DNA of 64,000 bases from Trichostrongylus colubriformis (Eukaryota > Nematoda > Chromadorea > Rhabditida > Trichostrongylidae). Positions within the stretch are counted from its first letter, which is position 1. Every line of letters starts with the position of its first letter. Location: the NCBI GenBank assembly GCA_963978905.1, contig OZ022259.1, positions 14,446,001 through 14,510,000 on the forward strand, read 5' to 3'. The translations under genes were made by a program, and so were the position numbers. Under the pieces are notes generated by a model. That model did not search any database. It was given only the letters and a program-made list of their open reading frames with translations, and had not been told where the DNA came from. Positions 1 through 12,500 of this stretch are shown here, in pieces.

Positions 1-1006
1 CCGCCCACAATCTCGAGAAGAAAGAGTTGCTAATCTATTGGAGCTTCCTCGCATGAGTTCGAGTCTCATCCTGATCGCCAGCGACGATGCCGGACAGAAC
101 ACTGAGGATTGAATGATTTATTCAAGAGGGCAGCACCTTTATATACACGCTCTCTCTGTCATGCCTATCCCCTATCCTTCTTCATTTTTCACTCTCGCAC
201 ATTCTCTCACACCCTCACAACCAAGTTCGAAAATTTTTGAAAATCTGGCTTTTTGCAGTAAAGGAGCCTTAGTAGTTCCGCAGAGCTGATGGGAAGAGAC
301 TGTGCTTACTAATGTTCAATATGATACTAATTGATACTGATCTAATAAATTTTTGCTAAGGTTATTCGTATTCGAAAGGAAGGTGTGATTTGTGTCGAAA
401 ATTTCGGTAATCCTTCTACCACATCAGAAAAATACATCAGAAAAATCTCTCATCGTCAGCAGCCAAGATCGTAACAAGTTCATCCTTTTTGACTACGTCT
501 CAAATTTTCGAATTTTAGAATGACGTAAGAAAAGACTGGAGGCTCGCATCGCGGAACTTCTTGTTCACCTGGATGTTGACTGCTTTCTGAGATCTGCTTT
601 CCTCATCTGTTTGACCATCAGAAACAGGCTTCAAACCGGAAAACGGCAATGCAATCATCGTTCATTTGCCATTTTAGATGTGGCTTTAAGTGGCGGCGTT
701 ATGCTTTGGAATGGATCTACAGTATCCTCTTAAGAATCTGCGCTTAAAAATGAGCAGGTCTTCGTTCCGATGTGGAAACTAATAATAGTAGGTGGAGAGA
801 TCAGTATCAATTCGCCTATACCATTATGCGCAGTCAATCGAGTCAATTACTTTGGAAACTGCTCGTCTTTCACCCAATGTTTTCATATTTTAATGTATCT
901 TTCCCACATCTTCTCAGTATTTTTGTTTTACATTTTCCCAGTATTTGACAAATTTTTGAAATATGTTATATTTCACACTGTGCTATTTTTAATTAGTGCC
1001 CAATTA
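1..1006. other. Intergenic, nothing recognised
   Basis: AT-rich sequence with no exon I can support on either strand. The open frame at 770-1096 (plus) has no acceptor/donor context and its 3' part runs into the mariner relic that starts at 1007, so I do not count it as a gene. Confidence 0.5.
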
Positions 1007-1690
1007 TTAGGTCTGTGCAGAATAAATGGCCAAAACGGAACACTTTTTTCAAAACGCCATAACTTCGCTCAGACACAACTTTACTTGTCGAAATAAAAAC
1101 CATTCGAATCTACACAACCTTGCCAACGATCTGGTAAAGAAAATATGCCATCATGATCAAATTCAGGATTGCGAAAATTAATCAAGTCAACGATGGCATT
1201 TTCAACATGCATCGTTTCGTCGAACTCCTTCTGACCCAGGTTTGCATCGAGAACAGGGAAAAAGTGGTAATTCGTCAGAGATAGGTCTGAGGAAGAAGGG
1301 GGGTGAGGGAGAGTCTCGATCAGTTTCTGCCGGGTGACTTGCGAACTGTGGGGTTTTGCGTTGTTTTGCGCACCCAGTAAAAAAATGATGCAGTTAGGCA
1401 TCGAGCCTCTCCCTCAACCCCCTTATTCCCCAGACATATCCCTGACGGATTACCACTTTTTCCGGGTTCCCGATGCAAACCTGCGGCAGAAAAATTATGC
1501 ACGGTAAAAATGCCATTCTTGACTTTATTGATTCTCGCAATCCAGAATTTGATCATGATGACATATTTTCTTCAACAGATCATTGGCGAAATTCTGTAGA
1601 TTCGAATGGTTCTTATTTCAACAGGTAAACTTGTGTCTGAGCAAAGTTATGGCCAGTTATGCTTTGGCCATTTATTCTGCACAGAGCTAA
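1007..1690. mobile_element. Fold-back (head-to-head) mariner relic, 684 bp
   Basis: The ends are inverted repeats that both begin TTAG(G/C)TCTGTGCAGAA and are flanked by TA, the target duplication of Tc1/mariner elements. Both arms carry the same piece, the 3' end of a mariner transposase gene. On the minus strand (1401 down to 1081) one reads RPH-like context, LPHPP..SDLS, NYHFF, and finally GIFSLPDRWQ. On the plus strand (about 1400-1630) PQPPYSPDIS and DYHFF can be read before stops and frameshifts. An intact mariner has only one copy of this part, so the element is a palindrome made from two 3' ends. It cannot encode transposase. The minus arm is better preserved than the plus arm. Confidence 0.85.
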
Positions 1691-3132
1691 TAGTATGGTG
1701 CCATTTCATGGCAGCACGAACCCATTCCACCTTCTGTAATTATTGCTCCCCCTGACCGTGCTGCACCGAATGAGGCTAGCAAAATATCTTCACTTTTTTA
1801 TCCCGACAAAGCTTGCATCAGTATTGAGGAATATCTCGAAAATACGCCACGCACACAGTTTCCCCAAAGATCGTGGTGACCTTTAAATTCATCGTTGCTC
1901 CATACAAATAAACTAGAGCTACCCGTTCTAGATGTGAATCCTTCTCGTTTTTTTCGCTCCTTGTGGGCTCTCATTATTCTCATAGCAGGTATGGCAGTAA
2001 CTCTAGGGTACCTGTCGATATTCTCGTGTTCAGTCCAGCAACACCTTCAACACCCCAAATCGGTGAACTGCGCTGGCCTTACCAAGTAAAAGGAACACAC
2101 TGATTGAGGATTCATGCTCAACGCAGATCTTTGAATAGGTCAAAAGCGCTTAAAAACATAAAACTCCAAGTTGCGCGACTTTACACGCCATATCACAGCA
2201 TTGCAGGTTGCGGAACCGCGTACCCCTACCTACCTTTTTCACTGTGAGCCGCATGAGGTACAATGAAGTCTACATCGATCTTTTGTCCAGGGCCAAATGT
2301 GCATTTGAATGTTTTTGCGATTCTCATGAAACTGGACTGTGTGGCGCACCCTAAACGCGATGAACAGGCCCACCATTTGATCCTTTGTCTACCAGTTTGA
2401 AGCTTTATAGGCTTCCGACCTTCAGATTATCTGTTTGATTAGGTGTCTTCCTGTTAATGCAAAGTTTTCAAAGCTATGTGCGAGAGGAAAGACCATTGGC
2501 CGAACTGCTAGGCCACGTCTCACTCAAATTGAGCTCTGGGTCTATCCCTGGGCCCACGGTCATGATGGAAAGGCTGCCACTATTCGGTTCCCCCAAGGCA
2601 TCAGCAGCGTTCTCGTGAAAGTCGATGTGAAGCCTTCGCGAAAAGCGCTTGTTTCCCTTTCATGGCGCCCAAATGGCAAGCCATCATTCGCGTTGCCGTT
2701 CCCGCACCGCACTTACCGCGATACTTGCTGGTCTAAAATACCTTGTTTACCGCGCTCGTGGGGTTTCACCGCTCACCGATTTGTCCTTGGGCGTGGTCGT
2801 GGCTGGGAGCGCATCGTAGTCGTCGCGATGATTGCAGTCAGCGAGACGACGAAACGAGACATAACGTTTCGGCGGAGGATCCTGGCTGGAAAACACTGCG
2901 ATACTGTGCGTGCAGCCAGAGGGTTGTGACGGTACGTACAGTGACAGACAGTATGGCCATCCAGGCAGCCGACGAGACGCCATTCATCGTCAATCGCAGC
3001 CATGGCTAAAGTCGAAGTACAGATTCGTAGTTGTTTCTGTTGCGGATTATCGTTAGCTACAGTATTCGTCGCTCTTTACACCTTAGTAAGTTGGTCGTTA
3101 ATGCTCTTAAGGACTTGTTTGGAAAGGGGGTC
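1691..3132. other. Intergenic, mostly unassigned
   Basis: Apart from the weak signal-peptide exon candidate at 2777-2862 (minus), nothing is recognised. A long plus-strand frame at 2435-2929 has odd, arginine-rich composition, overlaps frames on both strands, and has no homology I can name, so it is left out. Confidence 0.4.
2777..2862 (-). CDS. Candidate first coding exon with signal-like N-terminus
   Basis: On the minus strand a good acceptor (TTTTCCAG, ending near 2887) is followed after about 24 nt by ATG. It opens with MSRFVVSLTAIIATT, a hydrophobic stretch that could be a signal peptide, then a proline/arginine-rich tail, and reaches a donor CG/GTGAGC at 2776. An unpaired acceptor just before ATG is what a trans-spliced nematode gene looks like. 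I could not find the following exons, so this may be chance. No function is proposed. Confidence 0.22.
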
Positions 3133-3353
3133 TGTACCCTAATGTCAGGATGCCGCACTGCGGCATGTCGCAAGTCAAACAATGCGGACGAGCTAAATTG
3201 TTGGGTCCCGAAGTGATTAGGAGTCAACTGCGTATCGCACCATTTGCATTACGTTGTAATCGTTCCAAGACCCAACTACCGCGACGCGCAAAGCTCGCAC
3301 ACACTGTGTCGCACGCCGCTCATCGTCATGCGGCATCCTGACATTAGGGTACA
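3133..3353. mobile_element. MITE, 221 bp, perfect 25-bp terminal inverted repeats
   Basis: The ends start TGTACCCTAATGTCAGGATG and are perfectly inverted over 25 bp. The interior is non-coding and about 240 bp relatives lie at 59970-60209 and, more diverged, at 5863-6217. A 12-bp direct repeat TTGGAAAGGGGG sits on both sides (about 3119 and 3359), slightly offset from the right end. It lies 150 bp upstream of the first exon of the plus-strand membrane protein gene. Confidence 0.85.
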
Positions 3354-3502
3354 AACCCTTGGAAAGGGGGTTATGGATTGTTTCCCCTAAACCTGATCTT
3401 CAGTGGACGAACTCGATTTGAAGCCCTTAGTTTTCATTGTTCTATTGCCTAGTCATCCATGTGAAGCATGTGACTTGATGTGCTTCTAGACGATTACGAT
3501 GC

Positions 3503-6500
3503 ATGTTCCAGATTCTGTACTCCATTCTTCTGGGACTCGCTGCATGGGGATTATCCGACACCGTGAATAATGGCGATGCGTCTCATTTTCGTAGTTGTGA
3601 ACTGGAAGCGCAAGGAAAACTACCAGCAGGTGGTTCTTCGGCCGGTTTCACTACTAGCTAAACTGAAGTAATGGGAAAATATTTTTAGAAAATCGTAAAC
3701 TCACATTTCATGGAGGGCATACAACGGTAGTCGTAGAAGACACAACATCATATCATTGCTCATTTGGGCTCTACACTGAGGAACTGAAGTATGAAGCTGC
3801 ATGTAAGACTTTTTCTTGGAAATTTCCTAGTCAGTTCCACAAAAAAATTTCAATTTTTTTTGCAGTGCGTTACACTGTTTTGGTGATAAACATCTTAATC
3901 TATATTGGTATGATCCTGGCTTCCATTCTTCTACTTATCGGTATGATTATCAGCTTTTTGTGTGTTTTTCAAAAATTTCCTAGTTAGTTCCACAAAAAAT
4001 TTCAATTGCATAATCCTCTTTATAGGCCTGTCCGTTTACAATCAATGGTTCCTGGTGCCATGGATCATTATCATGGGCATTGACATCATTCGAGGCTTGA
4101 TCTCCGTGCTGTTCATCTTCATTTACAGCTACGTAAGTGCGGTTGATTCATTAATCACACATACACACACACAGTTGGCCTTCACAGGGTGTGGTCTCGC
4201 TGTAGAACCCGCTCCGCTAGCCTCCATTGCGATGCCATCTCATCACGTGCATTCGCTTTATTTCACCAACAAATCCTCTTCCATCCGCATTTCCCGTTGA
4301 ATGAATGAGCGCTAGCAGGGGGCTGCTTGACAGCTCTGGAGCCAATAAAGGAACAGAATTGAAGAAGTGTGGCTCGGTAGCCCTCATGTGGCTGAAGAAC
4401 CCAGCTCAGGGTCAAATATCGCACACTGGAAAAGAAATAAGGAAACTTTTCTTATGGTATAGTAAAAGTCCAGTTTCTAGACTTTAGAACAGGGTCGAAT
4501 ATTGTTTTATTTCAACAAAATTTTTCAAAAATTTTTCAAGAAATTTTTTAAAAAGAACGATTCTTTGCAAAGTGTAGCCTCCAGATTTCTGGGACAGGGT
4601 CGAATATTGCATTTAGGAATTCTTTCATTGAAAAAAAACAAAATCCTTGCTTGATTGAAGTGTTGCTATGCTAAAAGTGGTCTCTAGAACTCTGGAAGAG
4701 GTAGTCGACGCTAATCATATGTAATATTATCACAGTAGAAAAAAAGGTTATCGATCGGCGCTTTGTTAGGATCCACACACCATCAGTTCGCTTTCAGAAA
4801 CCGTTAAAAAAAGCACTTTCTCGGTAATCTCTTCTCTCCGAGGTTTCCTGAACCCATTGACCCCGCCTACCCTTGCTCAGGAGATAATCTAGGTTTGCTC
4901 AAAAAATGGCCAAATACCCCTTCCCCTTCCCCCCAGAATGTACATAGTAATTTCTCAATCGATTTAGTAGTTGTTGTATTGCGTAAGGTGGGTCAGCATT
5001 GCGCTGAACACAACCGGTTAGATCGGTGGTTGGTGCCACACAGGCGTCGATATACGCACTAGTGGTCGTCATTGTGTGATTGTCGCCACACTAGGGGGAT
5101 CATCACCCAGCACCTTGGGGATTTATGGCGTACGGACAGCCCTTAATAAAAGTGCGGACATCGCCCTCTATAGGATCAGAGTTTTTGTGATGTTCATGCG
5201 ATTGGAAACGACACGAAAAAAGGAAATGATGCGATGAATCGCATTCATCACCCCGAGATTTAGTGGCGCATCGGGTGAAATCAAATAAAACCCTATGAAA
5301 TGTAGAACAATGCACGTCGAAAATTGACGATCTGTTGACAGAGGAATTCGTCTGACACACTTAGTCTTTTACGATGGATAAAACAAGACATATCTTTGCC
5401 TGAACACGACCTCAAAATGTATCTACTAAGGGAGATGGGGGACTACCTTCAGAATACTGCCATATCCAATCTTTCGACTACCATTTTTAATTTAAGTTTC
5501 AAATAACATTTGGATGCTAAACTTCATACCAATCAGCGATCATGGAACAAGGTCAAGCAATTCCGCGCCCTACGGCTCCCCCCTTGGACCTCAGTAAGGC
5601 CCCCTCCGGACAGGCTACTGGGGGAAAGTGTGGATCGGGTGAGTTGTGGCACGTATCTTGTGGGGGAGGGGAGGGGGGCTGTTGGGAAGGTAATCTCACG
5701 AGTAGGTGATGCAAGTAGCTTCAAAATGAATTGATGAGCAGGGAGAGGTTTCCTACATGGACGGTTCACGAAACTGTGAGCTTCTTCTTCATCTCCCTTA
5801 ACCCACATTGACTCTTACACGTTAGTGTACGTTTTTCCTGTTTTCACAACCCCTTGAAGGGTGTGTAGCCTCATGTCAAATTTTCCCTTTGCGGCGTCGC
5901 ACTTGCTGTGCCACCAGCACGACTTGACGTGGTCGGTTGAAATTTCACTCAAGACGCAGGGGGGTAGTATCATGAAGGTCTTTCGAACGAATAGCTGTTT
6001 AGTTCATCATTATCCGAAAAGAGGAAAATTCGTAGCCTAGCAATAAGAATAGTAAAATAAAAAGTAAAAGTAGCAGTAACATTAGATGATAACAAACCTA
6101 ATTAAGAAATAATTTATTCGGGTAAAACCTTAGAGGTAGTGTACGCAACGTACGCAATCGTAGTCGCCGTGCCGGTAGCCGCGCGTGGCCGCGCGAAAAT
6201 TCGACATAAGGCTACACCCTCTCCCTGGATCATGGGTCGATTGATCGACCCCGCACCATAGATGACAAACAGTTGACCCTGCTAGGATGTACGGAAGTCT
6301 TGATTTGTGTCAACCTCCGATCTGAAGAGGTGCGGCGATTCACTACTAAGTTTATTTCAGTGGATAGAAGTCACAAAATGCAAATATCAAATCGTACCTT
6401 AAAAAAGGCGGCCACAAAAACTCGGTGGTTTCGGTTCCTCTTGAAGTCACTCCACTAGATACAGTACATGAACATAAACACGAAAAAAAACGGAGAAATT

Positions 6501-9500
6501 TCTTTTGTTGCAAAACAACTCTAACACTAGGGGCGAAGAGCAACACCTTCAAATTCCCGCCGAGCAACGTTTGAACAGCCGTCGGCTGGCAGAGGGTAGT
6601 TCAAATTTTCGCGCCCAATGACGTACTTCTCATTCTGCGTACCTGATCACGTGATCGTCAAGCTTTGCATGGGCCCTTAGTAAACAAATGCAGCATTAAT
6701 ATATAGGTGACAAAAACTTTAATTTCCGTGGAAGATTCCTTCAAGGGGAAATATGTCTCATCCCTGGCAGCTTTCCCTAGTAATTCCCATAGGAGCTCAT
6801 GACCCGCCGCTCCGCCATTTGCGATGATCCTCCTCATCCATTCTTCCATCACGTTCCGCTTCGCCATGATCCTTCTTTTTTTCAATTCACTGCCGTCATT
6901 GTGATCCATACTAGCGGCGCGGTGAAGATTGAAATCTTCGAAGAAATCGTAATGGACCGTACATTTTGTATTGTACGTCAACTCGGGTGGATGTAATGGC
7001 CCGATTCGAGGGTTTATGTCCTTAGTTGGCCAGATTTTCCAACCTTACAGATCCGCCATCTGAAAAAAATGTGAGGAATTCCGGAAGATACCACAAAAAG
7101 GCGAAACAAGCCTCGGTGCCGCTCCTGTTTGAGCGTTTGAGTACATCGTACCCTGGCGCGCTCTTTAAAAGTGCAAAAAACTCCTTTGGAAGTGGCGATT
7201 ATGGGTAATTATGGAGATTTTACGACGTGGCTCCTTTCTGACTCTCGGTGTCATCCGTAATATACCGTGCATTATTCGTAGGAACACCACTTGACGCCAA
7301 GGTTACCGGATTATTATCCATGAGACTTGTGGAGGCATTTACGGTAAAGCACACTATTTAAAAAAGTATAATAAAAACGGTTTCAGCCTATCTATTTGTA
7401 GGTGAGATCAAAGAGACCATTTGCATTGAGTGCTTGAGGTAGGATTGAAAGAAGGTCGCGTAAAAGCATGGTTATCAACCGACGTGCTTTTTGAGAGACC
7501 ACCCCTTGCAAGGTCATCAAAAAAGCCGAGAAATGGTGGCCTCTCTATTCTTTTGAGAGCTCCTCGAGAATTTCTCTTCCCAAACAGCTGTTTTTTTGCA
7601 GCCCAAAGTACAGCCCTCCTCTTGAACCTCCTCTTTCGCCTTCTGAAAATTCCTCGAGAAATTTGCTAGACAAACATGACCTCTCTCTTTCCGGACCAAG
7701 GTACTTCCCTTTTTGCTTAACCATCATGCTCGAAATCTTCGTGACTACTCTCCGTAAGCGTGGATCTGCTCGATAACGTTATCACAGATGTTCCCGAAAG
7801 AGCTTGAGTTCTGTTTCGATTTACATAGCGCAGTCATCGAGCAGCTGTGAGATCACAAGCATTTCAGCATTCTTCCGATTTTCAGCTAAATTCCCTCTTC
7901 TACTTTTCATCGCACGTAGAGCTCTTCCGATGCGAAACAGGTAGCGCCTGTTCCACTTACAAGCCTGCAGATCGAATACTGGATTAATGCCCGCGCAGGC
8001 TGAATAAAACTTTCATCCTGACGGAATCAATTACCAATTGGTCTCAGGATTGCCCGGGAGAATCTGGTTCGTACTTCGACTGGCACTGTCTGTGATTCTG
8101 AGAAGAAGCGGTATATGCGCGGCGCATCTTAAAAAGGATTGATTGATGCCTGATTATACCAGTAGTAACATCACATGCTCAACATCGAGAACACAGCTAA
8201 ATGTGCTCCGCAAAACATCGAACACGCAGTTGACTGTTTTCCTAAAACATGCAGGAGGGCCAAGGTGGCGAAGTGGCAAGTGGCGCGCACTCCCACTAAT
8301 ATTATAATTGGCGCGCACTCCCACTAATATTATAATTATGTTGCACTTGTCTGATAGGGGCGGCATGCAAAGTTTCACGCGGAAAAATGGAAATCCGACC
8401 AAGATACAGCTCCTCAAAGTGGTGGCCGAAGTGGCAGGGCCTCAGAGTAAACGCCCGTCCGTCGTTCGCCGCGGTCGGGGACGAAGAGTAGGACTGTTTA
8501 TGTTACCTGATCCCACTATGTGTGCGGGAGTCACATAAACAGTCTCACTCTTCGTAACCGACCGCGGCGGACGACGGGGCGGAAGTTAAATGTGGGACCC
8601 GTACCCTCGGCCACCACTCTGTGTAGCTGCATCTCAGCCAGATTATCAATTCAGCTTATGAAACTTTGCATGCTGCCTTATTAGGCAAATACAACATAAA
8701 TATAATAAATCTATGAATTGCAGCGAAACTTGTTTTTTCGTGCACCATTTCATTAAGAAAGGTGAATGGGCTATCACCTACTCTATTAGTCACGTTGCCT
8801 GCCCATGCAGGACCTCTTTACTAATTCTTAGAAGGAGTGAAGTGCGTGGCGCATCCGATAAGAGTGTGGCCAGCATGATGTTTTGACGGTTCTGCGGACG
8901 TTCGATGAAATGCAGCAGGAATAAATTTGACTGTTGGGAACTGGTTTCAAGGTGCACCACTCATCAAAACACTTTTTCAACTCTACAATGAGGTTTGTAA
9001 ACGAAATAGTTCTTCCACTCTTGGTTTTCGCGCTATGCTATTACTGGCAGTGCGATTAACAGGGTCAGGCACCGTTTTGAAGAGAATCATTAAGAAATGC
9101 GACCTCTTCCCAAACTGACCCTGGCGATGCTATCTTCCCCCTCCCCTTGCCATGGCTGATGTTGTTGTACTACCCTTGAGATAAAATTTTAAGTCGATAA
9201 CCAAAGTATGACAATTTAGTACACCTAACTCATGGTGTGATTGTCAATTGAACGCTTTTCTAGAGGTGTGTGCAGATATTACAGCGAATCGCGTGGCCGC
9301 CCGCGGCGAGCGTCGCGGCGGATGTGAGTGCCAGTGGCAGGGCATGGCAGCCTTCAAGCGAGGCAGTGTGGCATGAGTGGAAGCGCAGACGTGACGCAGT
9401 CACGCTCGGTCGGCTCCCAGGGGCAATCGATACGGCGAGTCGTGCTGGTGGCGCCGTGAGTGAAATGCCGCGAAGCGATTCGCTGTCATATCTGCACACA

Positions 9501-12500
9501 CCCCTTTTCCAGGAGCCACAAGATCGAGGACTTTTTCCTCCGAATACGACTCCCTTTTTTTCTGACTTTAATTCGAACCTCTTGCTTTTACCTACCCAAA
9601 ACCCCCTACAGACCTTGGGTATTACTCAACCCTTGCGTTGCAATTCTGAGATTGCCCGAGAGCTTCGGTTTTTTCGAAAACAAAGCGAAGTGGATCGTTG
9701 ATGCTGTAGAACTCACGAAACAAACACTTCTAGTGACACTCCCTGTGCCGTTCTGAGAAAACAAGTGTAACTCGATTGAAATTATCATGGATAGGTCCTC
9801 TTGTCGATTGGGGAGGTCAGCCTTTTTCCATTGTCATCTGAGATTCGGCAGGGAGAAAAAGCATGCTTTCAAGTTTGTTATTAACAGTAACATCGGAACA
9901 GGTTTCAATGACTGTTCATCGGGCCATGTACTCGTTTTGGTGCTCGGGCGTTGGTTGATCGGAAATAATCGAAAGTCGTTGAATCGAATGTTTTACATTC
10001 AGAGAGCAAATCACCGAGGTTGCACTCAACCTCCAGTTTTTTATGGCATTCAAACCTGTGCCTTTTATGGGAAACAACGTAGAAAAAGTTAATATGATCA
10101 TTTTCAAAGAACTTGACGACGATACAGTTTTAAGTGTCATGTGCATTCGGCCTTGCTTGTTTTTCTAAGGGACGTCGCCGTAGTTCACGACCAAATTGCT
10201 TAACATTCGCTTTGAATAGGTTCAGTTCTGAGAAAAAAATGACACCAATTCTGTTGTCTCGCATGGACAATCAGGCAAAGGTGTGACACTGTGGCAAATT
10301 GTGTCGCTTTTTATTCGCATAACTCTGAAGATACATCCTTGACCCACCCTTCAACTACTGGGGAGTGCCTGGTCGATGCTGAATTCTCCTTCACAGTAAA
10401 GCGGTATAAAACATTCGAACGACACCGTCTGGATAAGTAAGTTAATAAAGTGCCATTACTTTCATAGCCTTTCGAGACTACTGATTCCAAAGTACGCTAC
10501 AAGAATCGCAGTACATCCATTCTCTGCCGATGGCACTCTGCACCTGCAAAATCTGCTCCCTTTTTGTTTTATGCGACAAAGGCGCAACACTTTTTCATTG
10601 GTGGGGCTATAGTTGTTAAATGGCATAATTCATATTGCCGGTGGCTGAAAGTCTTCGATATATTTTGGCCACGTAGATTCTCGAATCTTATGCGTGGGTA
10701 TTTGTCATATCAATGGTGAAACTGCCAATACTAATTCTTTCTTAAAATTCTTTTATAACTTTCTCATACATAAAACAATTACAGTAGGAAGAATCAGAGA
10801 CTGGCAACGTTGCTTTTACTGGAAATTTTGAAAATCGTGCGTTAGGACACTCGAACCGAGACACCCGCGCGAAGTGTTTAGCTGGTCCCGTTGTGAACTC
10901 CGCCTCCTCGCTTGACGTTGCCTACACAGGGTGTCCTGACATACATCCACTTTCGGACGATCTGAGAGTAAAAAGCGTGAAGACTATTGATCTTACTCAG
11001 GCACTAAACCGAACTAAATCTGCTATTAGCTCATAGCTTCCATTGATTCCCACGCGATCGTGGAGGTCAAAAGGTTGTGTGATTGCATTGCCATCAATAC
11101 GTGATGCTAGATTTTCTAAATTGTTACAATGAATTATTAACAATCTTCCATTATTATTAGCTTTACAGTTTGTTGTACAAAGAAAATTGTTGGAATTGGA
11201 AATTGACGTTTCACGGCTAGATTGTCCTGGAAAGCACCCCTTCACTCCCTGTTTACAAACGTCCCACCCGCACATTCATAAATACTAATTTCAGGGCAAC
11301 TTGGCTCGAATCGCTACCGGTATCTTCTTCCTTGGATTGCAGTTCTTCCATGTGAGTGAATTGTGTACGTTAATGGGCGAATCGGCAATTCATTAAGTCA
11401 TACCATCTTTCAGATATCGCTTCTGATGATAATCATCGCTAAATATCAGAGGATTTACAACCGACGAAACGGAATCGTCATTGATGGACCGGTTAGTTTG
11501 CTGCATCTGGTCAATTTACGATTTCTATAGATCCGAATCGAATAATTGGGCTGCGCGAGCATGCATGGCAATTGGATTTGAAGGTCTAATGGCCGTAAAG
11601 CCGTTTTTTGCCCGACACTCACTGAACGCCTTCGAACTAATGTGAATCCTTGTAAAACTAATTGATTAGGTTGAAAATCAAGCAGGTTGTCTCTCCTCTA
11701 ATCCCACCCCATGTCACAGACCCCGCCCCCTAGTTGGCGCGAAAAATAAGATATTCATTACATCATGTGTGCGTTTATTTCACACTGCTATAAATTGTCT
11801 AAACTCCTTCCAAATCAGGACGGCTCGGAAAACTTGTACTATAATCGTTTCTATTTCACCTGCTCAATTGAGTGTTTTAAATACATGCGTCTGGAAATCA
11901 TCTAGTGCAGGTACAAGTCCCGTCCAAGGCTGTATACCTTTGTCCCTCACTCATCATCTTCGATCTCAAAGTCTCATTTGTGCATATTCAATCGCTACTC
12001 GTTCCCTTCGGAGGTTATTCCAACTCCGCTCATCTCTCCCTCTTTCACCATCGTCCCTTGTCCCACTGAAATATGTCGTTTTCTGAGCGGTTACATTTCC
12101 CTGGGCTGTCTTCTGGGATCGCAAAAGAACAACTGATCCTTTCAATGATTTTCAGCTGAGGCTCACAATATTTTTTGTTCAAAAAATCTGAAATCTGCAA
12201 AAGTCTCGAAACGCTTTTTTTTTTCGAAGGATTGTGCAATATTTCGGTGCACAGCACTCGTCAGGTCATAAATAGCGATGCTTTGTTGTGTATTTATTCA
12301 ATATATGTACGTACATGGCATGCTAAAAATTCAGAAGAAAGAGTAAATAGAACGAGCGTTTTGGACATAGGATATTTTTCGATGTAAAACATGCGCATTA
12401 ATGCCTTATCCCTCCGATAACGCACTTAGGAAACACAGTTGTGTGATTCGAGATGCTTTTGCGAATTATTCAAGGCTGTATACACGATCACAGCTAAATT

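Larger units (their letters stand above)
4133..11294 (+). other. Intron 4 of the four-helix protein gene: repeat-rich
   Basis: This 7.2 kb intron holds a short CA tract (about 4157-4172), MITEs at 5863-6217, 6540-6712, 8322-8708 and 9265-9502, and anonymous sequence. Open frames inside it, such as 10997-11275 on the minus strand, have no splice context or recognisable motif. I see no nested gene. Confidence 0.6.

Noticed and set aside
2435..2929. A 164-codon plus-strand open frame
   Set aside because: Its composition is odd and arginine-rich, four frames are open in the same GC-rich stretch, and no motif or splice site supports it.
10997..11275. A 92-codon minus-strand frame in the large intron
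   Set aside because: It has neither start context nor splice sites nor a motif, and it lies next to exon 5 of the plus-strand gene.
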